Assembly (NCBI GenBank): GCA_016124805.1
Contig: WGND01000004.1
Location: forward strand, 1-64,000
DNA from: Hyphomicrobiales bacterium
GTDB taxonomy: Bacteria; Pseudomonadota; Alphaproteobacteria; Parvibaculales; Parvibaculaceae
Reading direction: 5' to 3'
Length of the DNA stretch: 64,000 nt
Within the stretch, counting starts at the first letter, position 1; every line of letters starts with the position of its first letter. A program made the translations under genes and the position numbers. A model generated the notes under the pieces. The model made no database searches. It was not told where the DNA came from and saw nothing but the letters and a program-made list of their open reading frames with translations. Below, one piece after another: positions 46,009 to 54,124 of the stretch.

Positions 46009-47238
46009 CTAGCGAGGGGTGTCGCCCGTGTAGCGGGCCCGGGGGCGGATCATCAATCCGGTCCTATATTGTTCCATGGCATGGCCGATCCATCCAGCGG
46101 TCCGTCCGAGGACAAAAATGCTGAGCCCGGAGCCCCGCGGCATGCGCAGAACGGCACCCATCACACCCAGCGCAAAATCAATATTGGGTCGCAGGCCGCC
46201 AGCCTCGGCCATGACATTGGCGATGCGCTGGGTACGTTTGAACGCTGGGTCATCGCCGTAATATTTGGCAAGCATCTCCATAAGCGCAGGCGCGCGTGGA
46301 TCGCCGTCGGGATAGAGCGGATGGCCAAATCCGGGCACGGGATCATTGTCGCGCAGGCGCGCCAGCACGCCGTCTTCCACATCCTGCCGGTTCGCCATTT
46401 CCATCAGAAAGCCCTCCACCCGATGGGAAAGCCCGCCATGGCGCGGCCCCTGCGCCGCGCACATGCCCGCTTCCACGGCTGCATAAAGGGTGGCGCCGGT
46501 GCCCGCGACACAGCGCACCGTAAAGGCGGAGGCATTGAGCTCATGGTCGGCACATAGAACCAGCGCCATGCGGATGAGATTGGCCGCACCGGCATCACCA
46601 AAGGTCAGCGCCTTGGCAAGCACGTCATGAGCGGGCGCCTCGCTGGGGCTGACGCCAGAAAGGGTGGCCGTGACAAAACGGAGGAGACGGGCGCCTGTCG
46701 TGGCAAGGCCTCTGTCCGTCATGTTGTAAACAGTGTTGTCTTCCAGTGCCGCCACGGGCAGCAGGGCTTGCGCACGGGCAAGCGCCGTGAGGCTTGCCAC
46801 CGACTCCGTGATGGCGTCCAGCCTTGCGCTGGAACGGGGCAGCGCCTCGCTTGTGAAGGGCTGGGCATCGCGACATCCCCAGAGCAGGGCTGCCACCTGC
46901 TCAAGTGTGGAGGTGCGGGCAAGTGCTGCTGAATCGGCACCCCGATAGTAGAGCTTGCCGTCGGCAATGAGTGTGATGGCGGAATCAAGGACCGGCTGGC
47001 CAAAGGACAGCGTGCCTGCGCGGCCATCGGTTGCGGGGGCATCAGCGGTTGCGCCTGTCCTGCGTGTCTTGAGATTGCGTACATCCTCGGCCCGATAGCG
47101 CTTGGCGCGCGAATCCGGCACAGGCTCGGAGCGGATCATGTCGCGGCTCACATAGGCGTAAAGAGTCGCGAGGCTGACCCCCAGTTCCGCGGCGGCTTCC
47201 TTGGCCGATAAATAGAGATTTTCCATCTTTTCCGCCAT
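46009..47238 (-). CDS. Citrate-synthase-family protein with an N-terminal helix-turn-helix
   Basis: 409 residues. Residues 6-55 form a MerR/excisionase-like HTH (YLSAKEAAAELGVSLATLYAYVSRDMIRSEPVPDSRAKRYRAEDV). The rest is a citrate synthase domain: DHELNASAFTVR and GPRHGGLSHRVE (first and second His regions), PGFGHPLYPDGDPRA (third), and NIDFALGV with the catalytic Asp. Thus the catalytic residues are kept while a DNA-binding domain is added. It may sense acyl-CoA or oxaloacetate and control the divergent citrate synthase. The gap between them contains a perfect palindrome. Confidence 0.93.
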   Translation of the reverse strand: MAEKMENLYLSAKEAAAELGVSLATLYAYVSRDMIRSEPVPDSRAKRYRAEDVRNLKTRRTGATADAPATDGRAGTLSFGQPVLDSAITLIADGKLYYRGADSAALARTSTLEQVAALLWGCRDAQPFTSEALPRSSARLDAITESVASLTALARAQALLPVAALEDNTVYNMTDRGLATTGARLLRFVTATLSGVSPSEAPAHDVLAKALTFGDAGAANLIRMALVLCADHELNASAFTVRCVAGTGATLYAAVEAGMCAAQGPRHGGLSHRVEGFLMEMANRQDVEDGVLARLRDNDPVPGFGHPLYPDGDPRAPALMEMLAKYYGDDPAFKRTQRIANVMAEAGGLRPNIDFALGVMGAVLRMPRGSGLSIFVLGRTAGWIGHAMEQYRTGLMIRPRARYTGDTPR

Positions 47239-47268
47239 TTTCCGGAGCTTGCTTCACAATTATATATA

Positions 47269-47285
47269 TTGATTATCTTAATCAA
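47269..47285. promoter_or_regulatory. Palindrome between the two citrate-synthase-like genes
   Basis: TTGATTA-TCT-TAATCAA, a perfect 7-base inverted repeat in an AT-rich stretch between divergent starts at 47238 and 47391. It is the natural operator candidate for the HTH-citrate synthase. Confidence 0.75.
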
Positions 47286-47390
47286 GATTGACCAGTTATC
47301 AGTCTAGCACCAGCTTCACTTCAACGCCAGGTCGAGCCCGCCTTCAACATGGCGGCGATCCGGCCCGTGATGAGTGAAAGGAGAAGTGCC

Positions 47391-48521
47391 ATGACGGATA
47401 TGCGTATGGTTCGAAAAGAGGCGGAAGCCACGTCCTCGGGTCTCGACAAGATTGTCGCCGCCGAAACACGGCTCAGCGATGTGGATGGTGAAGCAGGCCG
47501 TCTGGTCATTGCCGGTTTTGACGTAGCCGACCTCGTCACAGCACATGACTTTGAGGAAACGACTGCGCTCCTCTGGAAGGCAGCCGGCCTGCCGGATGCA
47601 GATAGGACCGATATGAAGGCTGCCATGGGCGCAGCGCGCGTCGAGGCATTCGCGCTGGCGCCTCGCCTGCCGGCCTCCGTTGACGGCCTCACCATGACAG
47701 AAGGCCTGCGAACGGGCCTCTCCCTGATTTCCGATGAAGGCACACGGCCCGTGCAGCAGCGCCTTGTGGGTGCCATGCCGGTCTTTGTGGCTGCGCTTGC
47801 CCGACGCGCCAAGGGTCAGGCGGCCATCGCCCCCGATCCGGCACTGGGGCAGGCGGCTGATTTCCTTCGCATGCTGAGGGGTGAACCCGCAACGGCAGCC
47901 GAGATCGAAGCCCTGGATGCCTATATGGTCACCGTGACGGATCACGGCATGAATGCATCGACCTTCACCGCGCGCGTCATCGCTTCAACGCGGGCCGGCA
48001 TGGTCTCTGCGGTTGTGGGTGCGCTTTGTGCACTCAAGGGCCCGCTGCATGGCGGTGCGCCGGGGCCCGTGCTCGACATGCTCGATGCCATCGGCACGCG
48101 AGAGAATATTGAACCCTGGCTCAAGGCCGAAATTGCCAAAGGCGAGCGCCTCATGGGCTTTGGCCATCGCGTCTATCGCGTGCGCGATCCGCGTGCCGAT
48201 GTGTTCAACAAGGCGGTGATGACCCTGACCAACGGGAATGAGCGCCTGCAGTTTGCCCGTGAGGTGGAGGCCGCTGCGCTTACCGCCCTGCGTGCGTCCA
48301 AGCCCGGCACCCGCATTGATACCAACATGGAATATTACACGGCGCTATTGCTGGAGGCGCTGAACATTCCCAATGAGGCCATCACCCCTGTCTTTGCCAT
48401 GGCGCGCGTGGCGGGATGGACGGCGCATGTCATGGAACAGGAGCGGGTCGGCCGGATCATCCGCCCGCAGTCTGTCTATGTCGGGCCGTTCCCGCATGAC
48501 AAGGACTCGGCAGCTGCCTGA
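47391..48521 (+). CDS. Citrate synthase/2-methylcitrate synthase-like protein
   Basis: 376 residues from ATG 47391 (GAAAGGAGAAG upstream). Motifs: DHGMNASTFTAR, GPLHGGAPGPVLDM and GFGHRVYRVRDPRADVF carry the substrate histidines and arginine. Where the catalytic Asp is expected (NVDFYS in canonical enzymes) the sequence reads NMEYYTA, a Glu. This Asp-to-Glu change occurs in some citrate-synthase-like proteins. It would condense an acyl-CoA with oxaloacetate; exact acyl group unknown. Divergent from the HTH-citrate synthase gene, and probably controlled by it. Confidence 0.92.
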   Translation: MTDMRMVRKEAEATSSGLDKIVAAETRLSDVDGEAGRLVIAGFDVADLVTAHDFEETTALLWKAAGLPDADRTDMKAAMGAARVEAFALAPRLPASVDGLTMTEGLRTGLSLISDEGTRPVQQRLVGAMPVFVAALARRAKGQAAIAPDPALGQAADFLRMLRGEPATAAEIEALDAYMVTVTDHGMNASTFTARVIASTRAGMVSAVVGALCALKGPLHGGAPGPVLDMLDAIGTRENIEPWLKAEIAKGERLMGFGHRVYRVRDPRADVFNKAVMTLTNGNERLQFAREVEAAALTALRASKPGTRIDTNMEYYTALLLEALNIPNEAITPVFAMARVAGWTAHVMEQERVGRIIRPQSVYVGPFPHDKDSAAA

Positions 48522-48522
48522 G

Positions 48523-48957
48523 TCAGCAGGGTGGATTGTCGCCGAAGGTTTTCTGGGCGAGTGCAAGCGCGGGCTCGTCCAGAAGCTGCGGGTTCCATTC
48601 ACCCGTGCGCACGATCTGTGTGGCAAGCTGGGCATAGCTTTGAGGTGAGCGGATATCGACACAGGCATAGGGATCCTGCACTTTGGACCCGAGCACGCGG
48701 CGGGCATCTTCCTCGTCATGCAGATATTTGAGCGTTGCGAAATAGCCGGCAATATATTTTCGGCAATAAAGCGCCTCGCGTGGTGTGGGGCTCTGGGGAT
48801 TGAGCGAATGCTCGCTCAGCACGCGACAGGCGGCGAGCAGGTCATTGCCGGTTTCGATGCGTGAACGTGCCTGGGCACCTGTTGGCACGCAAACGGTCGC
48901 GAGCACAAGAATGAGCAGGCACGCATTGATTGCGCGCGAAAAAACATAACCAGACAT
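48523..48957 (-). CDS. Rap1a/Tai-like secreted protein
   Basis: 144 residues. The signal peptide (FSRAINACLLILVLATVCVPTGAQA) is followed by a Cys-containing helical domain (TGNDLLAACRVLSEH ... ALYCRKYIAGYFATLKY ... DPYACVDI) similar to Rap1a/Tai immunity proteins, which neutralise T6SS effectors. No effector gene lies nearby, so a role as an orphan periplasmic protein is more likely than an immunity role. Convergent to citrate synthase by 1 base. Confidence 0.75.
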   Translation of the reverse strand: MSGYVFSRAINACLLILVLATVCVPTGAQARSRIETGNDLLAACRVLSEHSLNPQSPTPREALYCRKYIAGYFATLKYLHDEEDARRVLGSKVQDPYACVDIRSPQSYAQLATQIVRTGEWNPQLLDEPALALAQKTFGDNPPC

Positions 48958-49012
48958 GAAGTCCTCCCTCAGGCGAAGTCTGCACCATCGGCAGGCCGCC
49001 GGATAGGGGGCG

Positions 49013-49294
49013 TCAGGAGGCTTTTTCCTTGTTCAGGCCCAGCCAGTAGTCCTTGAGCTGGCTGATACATTCGCCCGTATCATACTGGCTGGTGACCATG
49101 CGCATGGAGCGCTCCACGGCGTCGGGCACGTCATTTTTGTCGGTGCCCAGGATTTCCGCCATGGGCTGATAGGCCTCTGCCGCCATTTCCTGCGAGAGCA
49201 TGCGGCAGGCATCCGTTGTGCCGTAATAGAAAACCGGTGTGACAACCAGCACCAGCGCGGCAACAACGATCAGTCCAAGGATAAATTTCATCAT
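49013..49294 (-). CDS. Small protein with an N-terminal membrane segment
   Basis: 93 residues. An N-terminal hydrophobic segment (ILGLIVVAALVLVVTPVFYY) anchors a small periplasmic domain with two Cys (ACRMLSQ and GECISQL), possibly a disulfide. I recognise no family. It is second of three minus-strand small envelope genes (48523-49639). Confidence 0.7.
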   Translation of the reverse strand: MMKFILGLIVVAALVLVVTPVFYYGTTDACRMLSQEMAAEAYQPMAEILGTDKNDVPDAVERSMRMVTSQYDTGECISQLKDYWLGLNKEKAS

Positions 49295-49318
49295 GGTCTT
49301 TCAAGGGAGGAAAAACGG

Positions 49319-49639
49319 TCAGTAGCCATTGGGTCCGGTGCCGCGGCCCGTGGAATCCGGCATGGCAACCGATCCGCCATTCTGGCGAACCTTGCAGGCG
49401 CCATAGCCCTTTTTCCAGCCGGCCCGATAGGCTTCGTCGCTGCCATAGGCAACATCGTCACGTGTGATCGTCGATTTGTCGCCCGGCACCATCGAGGTAC
49501 CTGTCCAGCAGCCATCGGAATAGCCGAGTTTGTAATTGGGCTCGCTCTCATAAGGGCTGGAACTCGCGCAGGCGCTCAGGACAAGGACCAGCGGCAGGGC
49601 AAGCAGCGGAAAACGCAGGGCGAGGAATATGTGCTTCAT
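49319..49639 (-). CDS. Small lipoprotein
   Basis: 106 residues from ATG 49639. The lipoprotein signal (LRFPLLALPLVLVLSAC) has an LSAC lipobox. The mature part has a Gly/Tyr-rich pattern (YKLGYSDGCWTGTSM and YRAGWKKGYGACKV) with two Cys. No family recognised. It sits 24 bases before the 93-aa membrane protein gene. Confidence 0.75.
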   Translation of the reverse strand: MKHIFLALRFPLLALPLVLVLSACASSSPYESEPNYKLGYSDGCWTGTSMVPGDKSTITRDDVAYGSDEAYRAGWKKGYGACKVRQNGGSVAMPDSTGRGTGPNGY

Positions 49640-49814
49640 TTTGGGACATCCATCCATCAATTGACCCCGATGATAGGCGATAAACGGCGATTTCGCCATT
49701 TCTCATCCCCAATTCCGGGCATGCTTTACGAGGTTTTAATGCGACGGATGCTCAAATGGCTCCTTGAGAGAAGCCCGGCATCAAATCAGACAGCCGGGAA
49801 ATCGGGAATGCGCC

Positions 49815-50939
49815 ATGTCTTTGGGCACGACAGCAGGCAGTAACGCGTACAACACGGAATCGGAATCTCAGGGTTCTGTGCGTGACGGATTGTTGCGCGC
49901 TCTTGCCGATCTGGCGCTGCTGCCGCCGAGCCTTGTCAGCCCGCAGGAACGCGGCCTCCTCGACAGCATGCTTGCACCCATCGTCTCGCGCTTTGACGAG
50001 GCAACACGCAAACGCCTGGTGGATCGGCTTGTCATGCAGGTGGACGGGCCACGTGAACTGGCGCTGGCCCTTGCGATGGAACCGATTGATGTCGCCCGCC
50101 CCCTGTTGCTGGATGGTGAAACACTCAAGGCCGGTGATCTGGTGACCATCATCCGCAATGGAACATTCGAGCATCGTCTCGCCATTGCCGAGCGAAAGGG
50201 TCTGGGCAGTGATGTCGCCGACACATTGATCGAATTTGGCGTGCCGGAAATAACCTGTCGCCTGCTGTCCAACAGTTCGGCGGAACTTTCCATGCATGGC
50301 ATTGAAACCGTCCTGCGCCAGAGTGCCGGTGAACAGGCTTATCAGCCGCTGCTGCTGGCGCGCCCTGAACTCAGTGTCCGTCTGGCGCATCTGATGTTCT
50401 GGTGGTCATCTGCACCCATCCGCCTCGACATTCTTAATCGCTTTACTGCCGAGCGTAAGGTAACGCACAAGGCACTCGCCGATATTCTTGAAGATGGTCT
50501 GGGCGCAAGCCTTGGTGATGACGTGATGCGGCTGGTTTTGACGCAGATCCGGCAGTCTGTCTCCATCCCCAAACAACGCTTCACACGTATCGTCAATCTG
50601 GGTGAGGCAGGCTCGCGTGACGACTTCTATCAGGAACTGGCAGATGCCGCGCGTATCCGTCTGGAGTCACTGCGCCGGATCATTGCCGATGCGGGTGGCG
50701 AACCGCTCGCAGTACTGGCGAAAGCGATTGGTCTGAACCGGCGTGAATTTGGCGAGCTCATTGTGGTCGCTGTTCAAAACCGCGACACCGATCTGCCGAC
50801 CAAAAATGATCTGGAACGCATGACAGCGGTTTTCGACATCATCTCCACCGATCGCGCGGATATGGCGCTTCACTGCTGGGATGTCACCATGGCCAGCGAT
50901 GAAGGCATCCGTGTGATGGATATGGATGACGAAGTCTGA
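49815..50939 (+). CDS. DUF2336 domain protein
   Basis: 374 residues from ATG 49815. A mainly helical protein with repeats of HEAT-like character: ERGLLDSMLAPIVSRFDEATRKRLVDRL, the VARPLLLDGETLKAGDLVTIIRNGTFEHRLAIAERKGL motif and LLARPELSVRLAHLMFWWSSAPIRLDIL. DUF2336 is common in Alphaproteobacteria and uncharacterised. It faces the toxin-antitoxin genes with adjacent stops. Confidence 0.88.
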   Translation: MSLGTTAGSNAYNTESESQGSVRDGLLRALADLALLPPSLVSPQERGLLDSMLAPIVSRFDEATRKRLVDRLVMQVDGPRELALALAMEPIDVARPLLLDGETLKAGDLVTIIRNGTFEHRLAIAERKGLGSDVADTLIEFGVPEITCRLLSNSSAELSMHGIETVLRQSAGEQAYQPLLLARPELSVRLAHLMFWWSSAPIRLDILNRFTAERKVTHKALADILEDGLGASLGDDVMRLVLTQIRQSVSIPKQRFTRIVNLGEAGSRDDFYQELADAARIRLESLRRIIADAGGEPLAVLAKAIGLNRREFGELIVVAVQNRDTDLPTKNDLERMTAVFDIISTDRADMALHCWDVTMASDEGIRVMDMDDEV

Positions 50940-51734
50940 CTACTCAGCCGCGTGAATGCGACTTCCGCCCGCAGGGATGGCGTCATTCTCTTCCGCATTG
51001 GCCTGATGCGTGACAAAGTCAGGCTGGGCCACGATCAGCTCCAGATCGCGGCGCGCCTGACGCGCGGTACCGATAATCTCACCTTCCGCATGATCAACCA
51101 GTTCAATGACAGATTTGGCGCGGTCCAGAACCGTGTCGAGCCATTCACTGAGCGCCGGGTTTTGATGGCGAAGAGCGGACGCATCGCCAATCAGGCGGGT
51201 GGCGGCCCGGCGAACGCCGCCAGTATTGAAATCCGTCGGGCCGGTGACCATCAGGACGAGGTCGCGGATCTGCGCCCGCACGCCGTCAGCCAGCGCCACA
51301 CATTCGCGTTCGCGTCGCGCCGCTTCGTCGCTCGGCGGCGCCAGGTCATCCAGTGACACGCCGAGCACTTTGGCAATGGCGGCCATGATGCGGAAGGTCC
51401 CGTCTTTCTTCGCGGTTTCGATTTCCGAGAGATAAGCCGGGCTGATGCCTGCCTCGCGCGCCAGTTCAATGCCTTTGAGCCCGCGACATTCGCGCCACAC
51501 GCGCACCGGATGTTCACCGGCGGCAATGCGATGGGCGACCTCGGCGGGAACACCTTCCAGTCGCGCCATGCCAAATGTGCTCGCCGTTAAAGCCGCACGC
51601 ACATCTTCAAGATCTTCCTGTGCGCGGGAGAGCTGATCAAATATGGCGGCAGGCACGAGGACATATTGCACCTCACCCTTGTCGTCACAAATCTGCTGAA
51701 AACGATCCCGACCGGTTGCCCCGTGTTTGGTCAT
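50940..51734 (-). CDS. XRE-family antitoxin with an N-terminal Phd-like segment
   Basis: 264 residues, long for an antitoxin. Residues 10-55 (DRFQQICDDKGEVQYVLVPAAIFDQLSRAQEDLEDVRAAL) resemble the short N-terminus of Phd/YefM-type antitoxins; 78-132 is an XRE HTH (VWRECRGLKGIELAREAGISPAYLSEIETAKKDGTFRIMAAIAKVLGV). A helical tail of about 120 residues follows, of unknown purpose. Its start overlaps the toxin stop by 4 bases. It should neutralise the toxin and repress the pair; toxin-before-antitoxin order is HigBA-like. Confidence 0.85.
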   Translation of the reverse strand: MTKHGATGRDRFQQICDDKGEVQYVLVPAAIFDQLSRAQEDLEDVRAALTASTFGMARLEGVPAEVAHRIAAGEHPVRVWRECRGLKGIELAREAGISPAYLSEIETAKKDGTFRIMAAIAKVLGVSLDDLAPPSDEAARRERECVALADGVRAQIRDLVLMVTGPTDFNTGGVRRAATRLIGDASALRHQNPALSEWLDTVLDRAKSVIELVDHAEGEIIGTARQARRDLELIVAQPDFVTHQANAEENDAIPAGGSRIHAAE

Positions 51735-52027
51735 GCGGCCACCTTCCTGTCGGCGTCGATGTCCTTAACGCCTGCACCTGTGAAGGCGAGAACCGTGAGA
51801 CAGTCTGCATCACCCGCCATGACCATGCGCACGCCCGGCAGCGCCTGCAGACTGATCATGCCGCGTGTCACTTCATGCCCCATACTGCCGGAGGCACAAC
51901 CGGCGAGCAGTTTGATGATGCGCGCCTGCTCATCCGCCCCAAACTGCAAAAAATGGCGATACGCCCCGCGTGCATAGACAACCTTGCGATTGGCTTTAGA
52001 CGCTGGTGAGCTGAATGGCTTTTGCAT
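51731..52027 (-). CDS. RelE/ParE-like toxin
   Basis: 98 residues. A small basic protein with a toxin-like plan: VVYARGAYRHFLQFGADEQARIIKLLAGCA, then LQALPGVRMVMAGDADCLTVLAFTGAG. It suits a RelE/ParE-like fold but typical catalytic residues are not clear, so the mechanism (mRNA cleavage or gyrase block) is open. It overlaps the XRE antitoxin by 4 bases, upstream of it. Confidence 0.75.
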   Translation of the reverse strand: MQKPFSSPASKANRKVVYARGAYRHFLQFGADEQARIIKLLAGCASGSMGHEVTRGMISLQALPGVRMVMAGDADCLTVLAFTGAGVKDIDADRKVAA

Positions 52028-52131
52028 TGGCGCCCTGACGGGTAGGGTGGGGTGAATAGCGGCAGTCGAGATAACGAATCATAATGCGCCGCGAGGCAAA
52101 CTTACAAGAACAAGGCTTGGGAGAGAAATTT

Positions 52132-53037
52132 ATGTCCACGTTGCAGCCAGATGCCGCACTTCAAAAGGTCAAGAGCCTGCTACGCGAGCGCGCAAAGCGC
52201 GCCGTCCTGCCGCTGGATGAACGTCGCACCATGATGGATCGAAATAGCGAGGTCTTTCCGCTGCCCGCCGGTGTTGAGGTGGAGTCCATTGATATCAACG
52301 GTTTGAAGGCGGACTGGAACAGGCCGATTGGTATGACGGACGGCCCTGTGCTGCTTTATTTCCATGGCGGCGGCTATGTGCAGGGTTCACCGCTCTCCCA
52401 CCGTCATATGACGGGCCGGCTGGCGCTGGAAGGAAATCTTCGTGTGCTGAGTGTCGACTATGCCATGGCGCCCGAGCAGCCTTTCCCGGCTGCCGTGAAT
52501 GATGGCCTCAAATCCTATCGCTGGCTTCTGGATCAGGGTGTGCCTGCGGGCCAGATCGCGCTGGCGGGCGACTCGGCAGGCGGCGGTCTGGTGGTTGCCA
52601 CGATGATGATGGCGCGCGACTCCGACTTGCCCATCCCTGCCTGTGGCGTTCTGCTTTGTCCGTGGACAGATTTGACCTGTACGACCGAGAGCTACAAGAC
52701 GCGCGCGGCTGCCGATCCCATGACAAGCGAGGAAGGTCTCAAGTCCATGGCCGCCATCTATCTCAATGGCGCCGACCCGCGCGATCCGCTTGCCTCGCCG
52801 AATTATGGCAATCTCAAGGGCTTGCCACCGCTTTATATTCAGGTCGGTCATGACGAGGTGCTGCTTGATGATGCCCGTCATCTCGCAATGCGGGCGGGCG
52901 AGCAGGGTGTTGGCGTGCGCCTCGATGTTGTGGAAGACATGTTTCATGTCTGGCAGGCTTTCTATCAAATGTTGCCGCAGGCAGAAGACGCGCTGATCAA
53001 GATCGGCAGCTATCTGCGACAGCATCTCGGCAATTAA
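52132..53037 (+). CDS. Alpha/beta hydrolase of the hormone-sensitive lipase type
   Basis: 301 residues from ATG 52132 (GGGAGAG upstream). HGGGYVQGSPLSHRHM forms the oxyanion hole, and the nucleophile Ser is in LAGDSAGGGLVVATMMMA. The Asp and His follow in QVGHDEVLLDDARH and MFHVWQAF. These are cytosolic esterases of short-chain esters. It lies opposite the toxin gene. Confidence 0.94.
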   Translation: MSTLQPDAALQKVKSLLRERAKRAVLPLDERRTMMDRNSEVFPLPAGVEVESIDINGLKADWNRPIGMTDGPVLLYFHGGGYVQGSPLSHRHMTGRLALEGNLRVLSVDYAMAPEQPFPAAVNDGLKSYRWLLDQGVPAGQIALAGDSAGGGLVVATMMMARDSDLPIPACGVLLCPWTDLTCTTESYKTRAAADPMTSEEGLKSMAAIYLNGADPRDPLASPNYGNLKGLPPLYIQVGHDEVLLDDARHLAMRAGEQGVGVRLDVVEDMFHVWQAFYQMLPQAEDALIKIGSYLRQHLGN

Positions 53038-53339
53038 TGCCAATCATTCAAAACCGTTTACCGGTCTTAATGAGCCGTTAAGAGCCGGCTTTTAACGTCA
53101 TGGACGGAGCACGCGCGGGGTTCGCTGCGTGCCCGGATGAAAATGGCAAACCGTCGGAAATGGCGGGACGCAAAGCTTTCGGCCCTCCTTGCCCGTTGTG
53201 GCAAAAGGGTAGCGGGGTTGCCGCCGGACCGGATCCCGGAATGAAGCCGAACAGGTCGCTGTTCGCCATCGGCTTCGCATTGGCAGCCCAAATTGGAAGC
53301 CCCTGCGCCCCACCTCCCGCATTTGCCGAGGAGGTTTTG
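53038..53339. other. 302-base gap before parA
   Basis: The first 60 bases hold a 22-base near-palindrome (53076-53097). The rest stays open in the parA frame from 53100, but it gives a Cys/Pro-rich non-protein-like sequence with no ribosome-binding site, whereas ATG 53340 follows GAGGAGG. I see no clear RNA gene or repeat in it. Confidence 0.5.
53076..53097. promoter_or_regulatory. 22-base near-palindrome
   Basis: Outer arms CGTTAAgAG and CTtTTAACG around CCGG, with one G-T mismatch. It could fold in RNA as the end of the hydrolase message, or be a protein-binding site above the parA unit. Confidence 0.5.
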
Positions 53340-54086
53340 ATGCCAACACCTATGCGTATTTTTGTCTTCGCCTCTCAAAAGGGCGGATCGGGTAAGACAA
53401 CCCTTGCAGGTCATGTCGCCGTACAGGCCTCTCTGGCCGGCCATGGCCGGGTCGCCATGATCGACATGGATCCGCAGGGCAGTCTCGAAAAATGGTGGGA
53501 AAGTCGGCATGCCGACGAGCCTGCTTATTATCGTGCCGATATGGCGAGCCTCAACGGCACGATCGCCAAGGCGCGGGGCGACGGCGTAAGACTGCTGGTG
53601 ATCGATACGCCGCCTGCCATTACCCGGGCCATTTCGGATGTTGTCGCCCATGCCGATCTCGTGCTGGTGCCCACGCGTCCCAGCCCCCACGATCTGCGCG
53701 CTGTCGGCCCCACGGTTGATATTGCCGAATGGCACAAGAAGCAGATGGTGTTTCTCGTCAATGCCGCCACACCGCGTGCGCGCATCACGGGCGATGCAGC
53801 TGTTGCCCTGTCGCAGCATGGTACCGTCGCCCCGGTGACCATTCATCACCGTGTTGAATTTGCGGCTTCCATGATTGATGGCCGCACGGTGATGGAGGCC
53901 AAGCCCGGCGGGAAGTCAGCAACCGAGATGACCGAACTCTGGTCATATCTCGCCGACCGCATTGCCCGCATGGACATGGCTGAGGCGGAGATGGCCGTGC
54001 CCATGCCGCCAAAAGGGGCCTATCGCACCAATCTGAATGCGCTTGGCCAGAGGGCACCCATATTTGGCCGCCGTGTTGTTTCCTGA
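53340..54086 (+). CDS. ParA/MinD family ATPase
   Basis: 248 residues from ATG 53340. The deviant Walker A KGGSGKTT starts at K14, Walker A' is AMIDMDPQGSLEKWW, and Walker B is LLVIDTPPA. It is a short ParA (no N-terminal HTH), as in plasmid type Ib and chromosomal orphan ParAs that move cytoplasmic cargo. ATPases of this kind use a DNA- or cargo-binding partner; the next gene, 38 bases on, is a good candidate. Confidence 0.92.
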   Translation: MPTPMRIFVFASQKGGSGKTTLAGHVAVQASLAGHGRVAMIDMDPQGSLEKWWESRHADEPAYYRADMASLNGTIAKARGDGVRLLVIDTPPAITRAISDVVAHADLVLVPTRPSPHDLRAVGPTVDIAEWHKKQMVFLVNAATPRARITGDAAVALSQHGTVAPVTIHHRVEFAASMIDGRTVMEAKPGGKSATEMTELWSYLADRIARMDMAEAEMAVPMPPKGAYRTNLNALGQRAPIFGRRVVS

Positions 54087-54124
54087 AGCTTTTGAAACAG
54101 ACATAGCGTGCAAGGAGAAATCAT

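Noticed and set aside
46009-47238. HTH-citrate synthase as a sequencing fusion of two genes
   Set aside because: The HTH and enzyme domain are joined in one frame with a natural linker, and all catalytic residues are intact.
48523-48957. Rap1a/Tai-like gene as part of a T6SS effector-immunity pair
   Set aside because: No effector, VgrG or amidase gene is adjacent.
53100-53339. Extended N-terminus for ParA
   Set aside because: The segment has no ribosome-binding site and non-protein-like composition; ATG 53340 has GAGGAGG and gives the standard ParA N-terminus.
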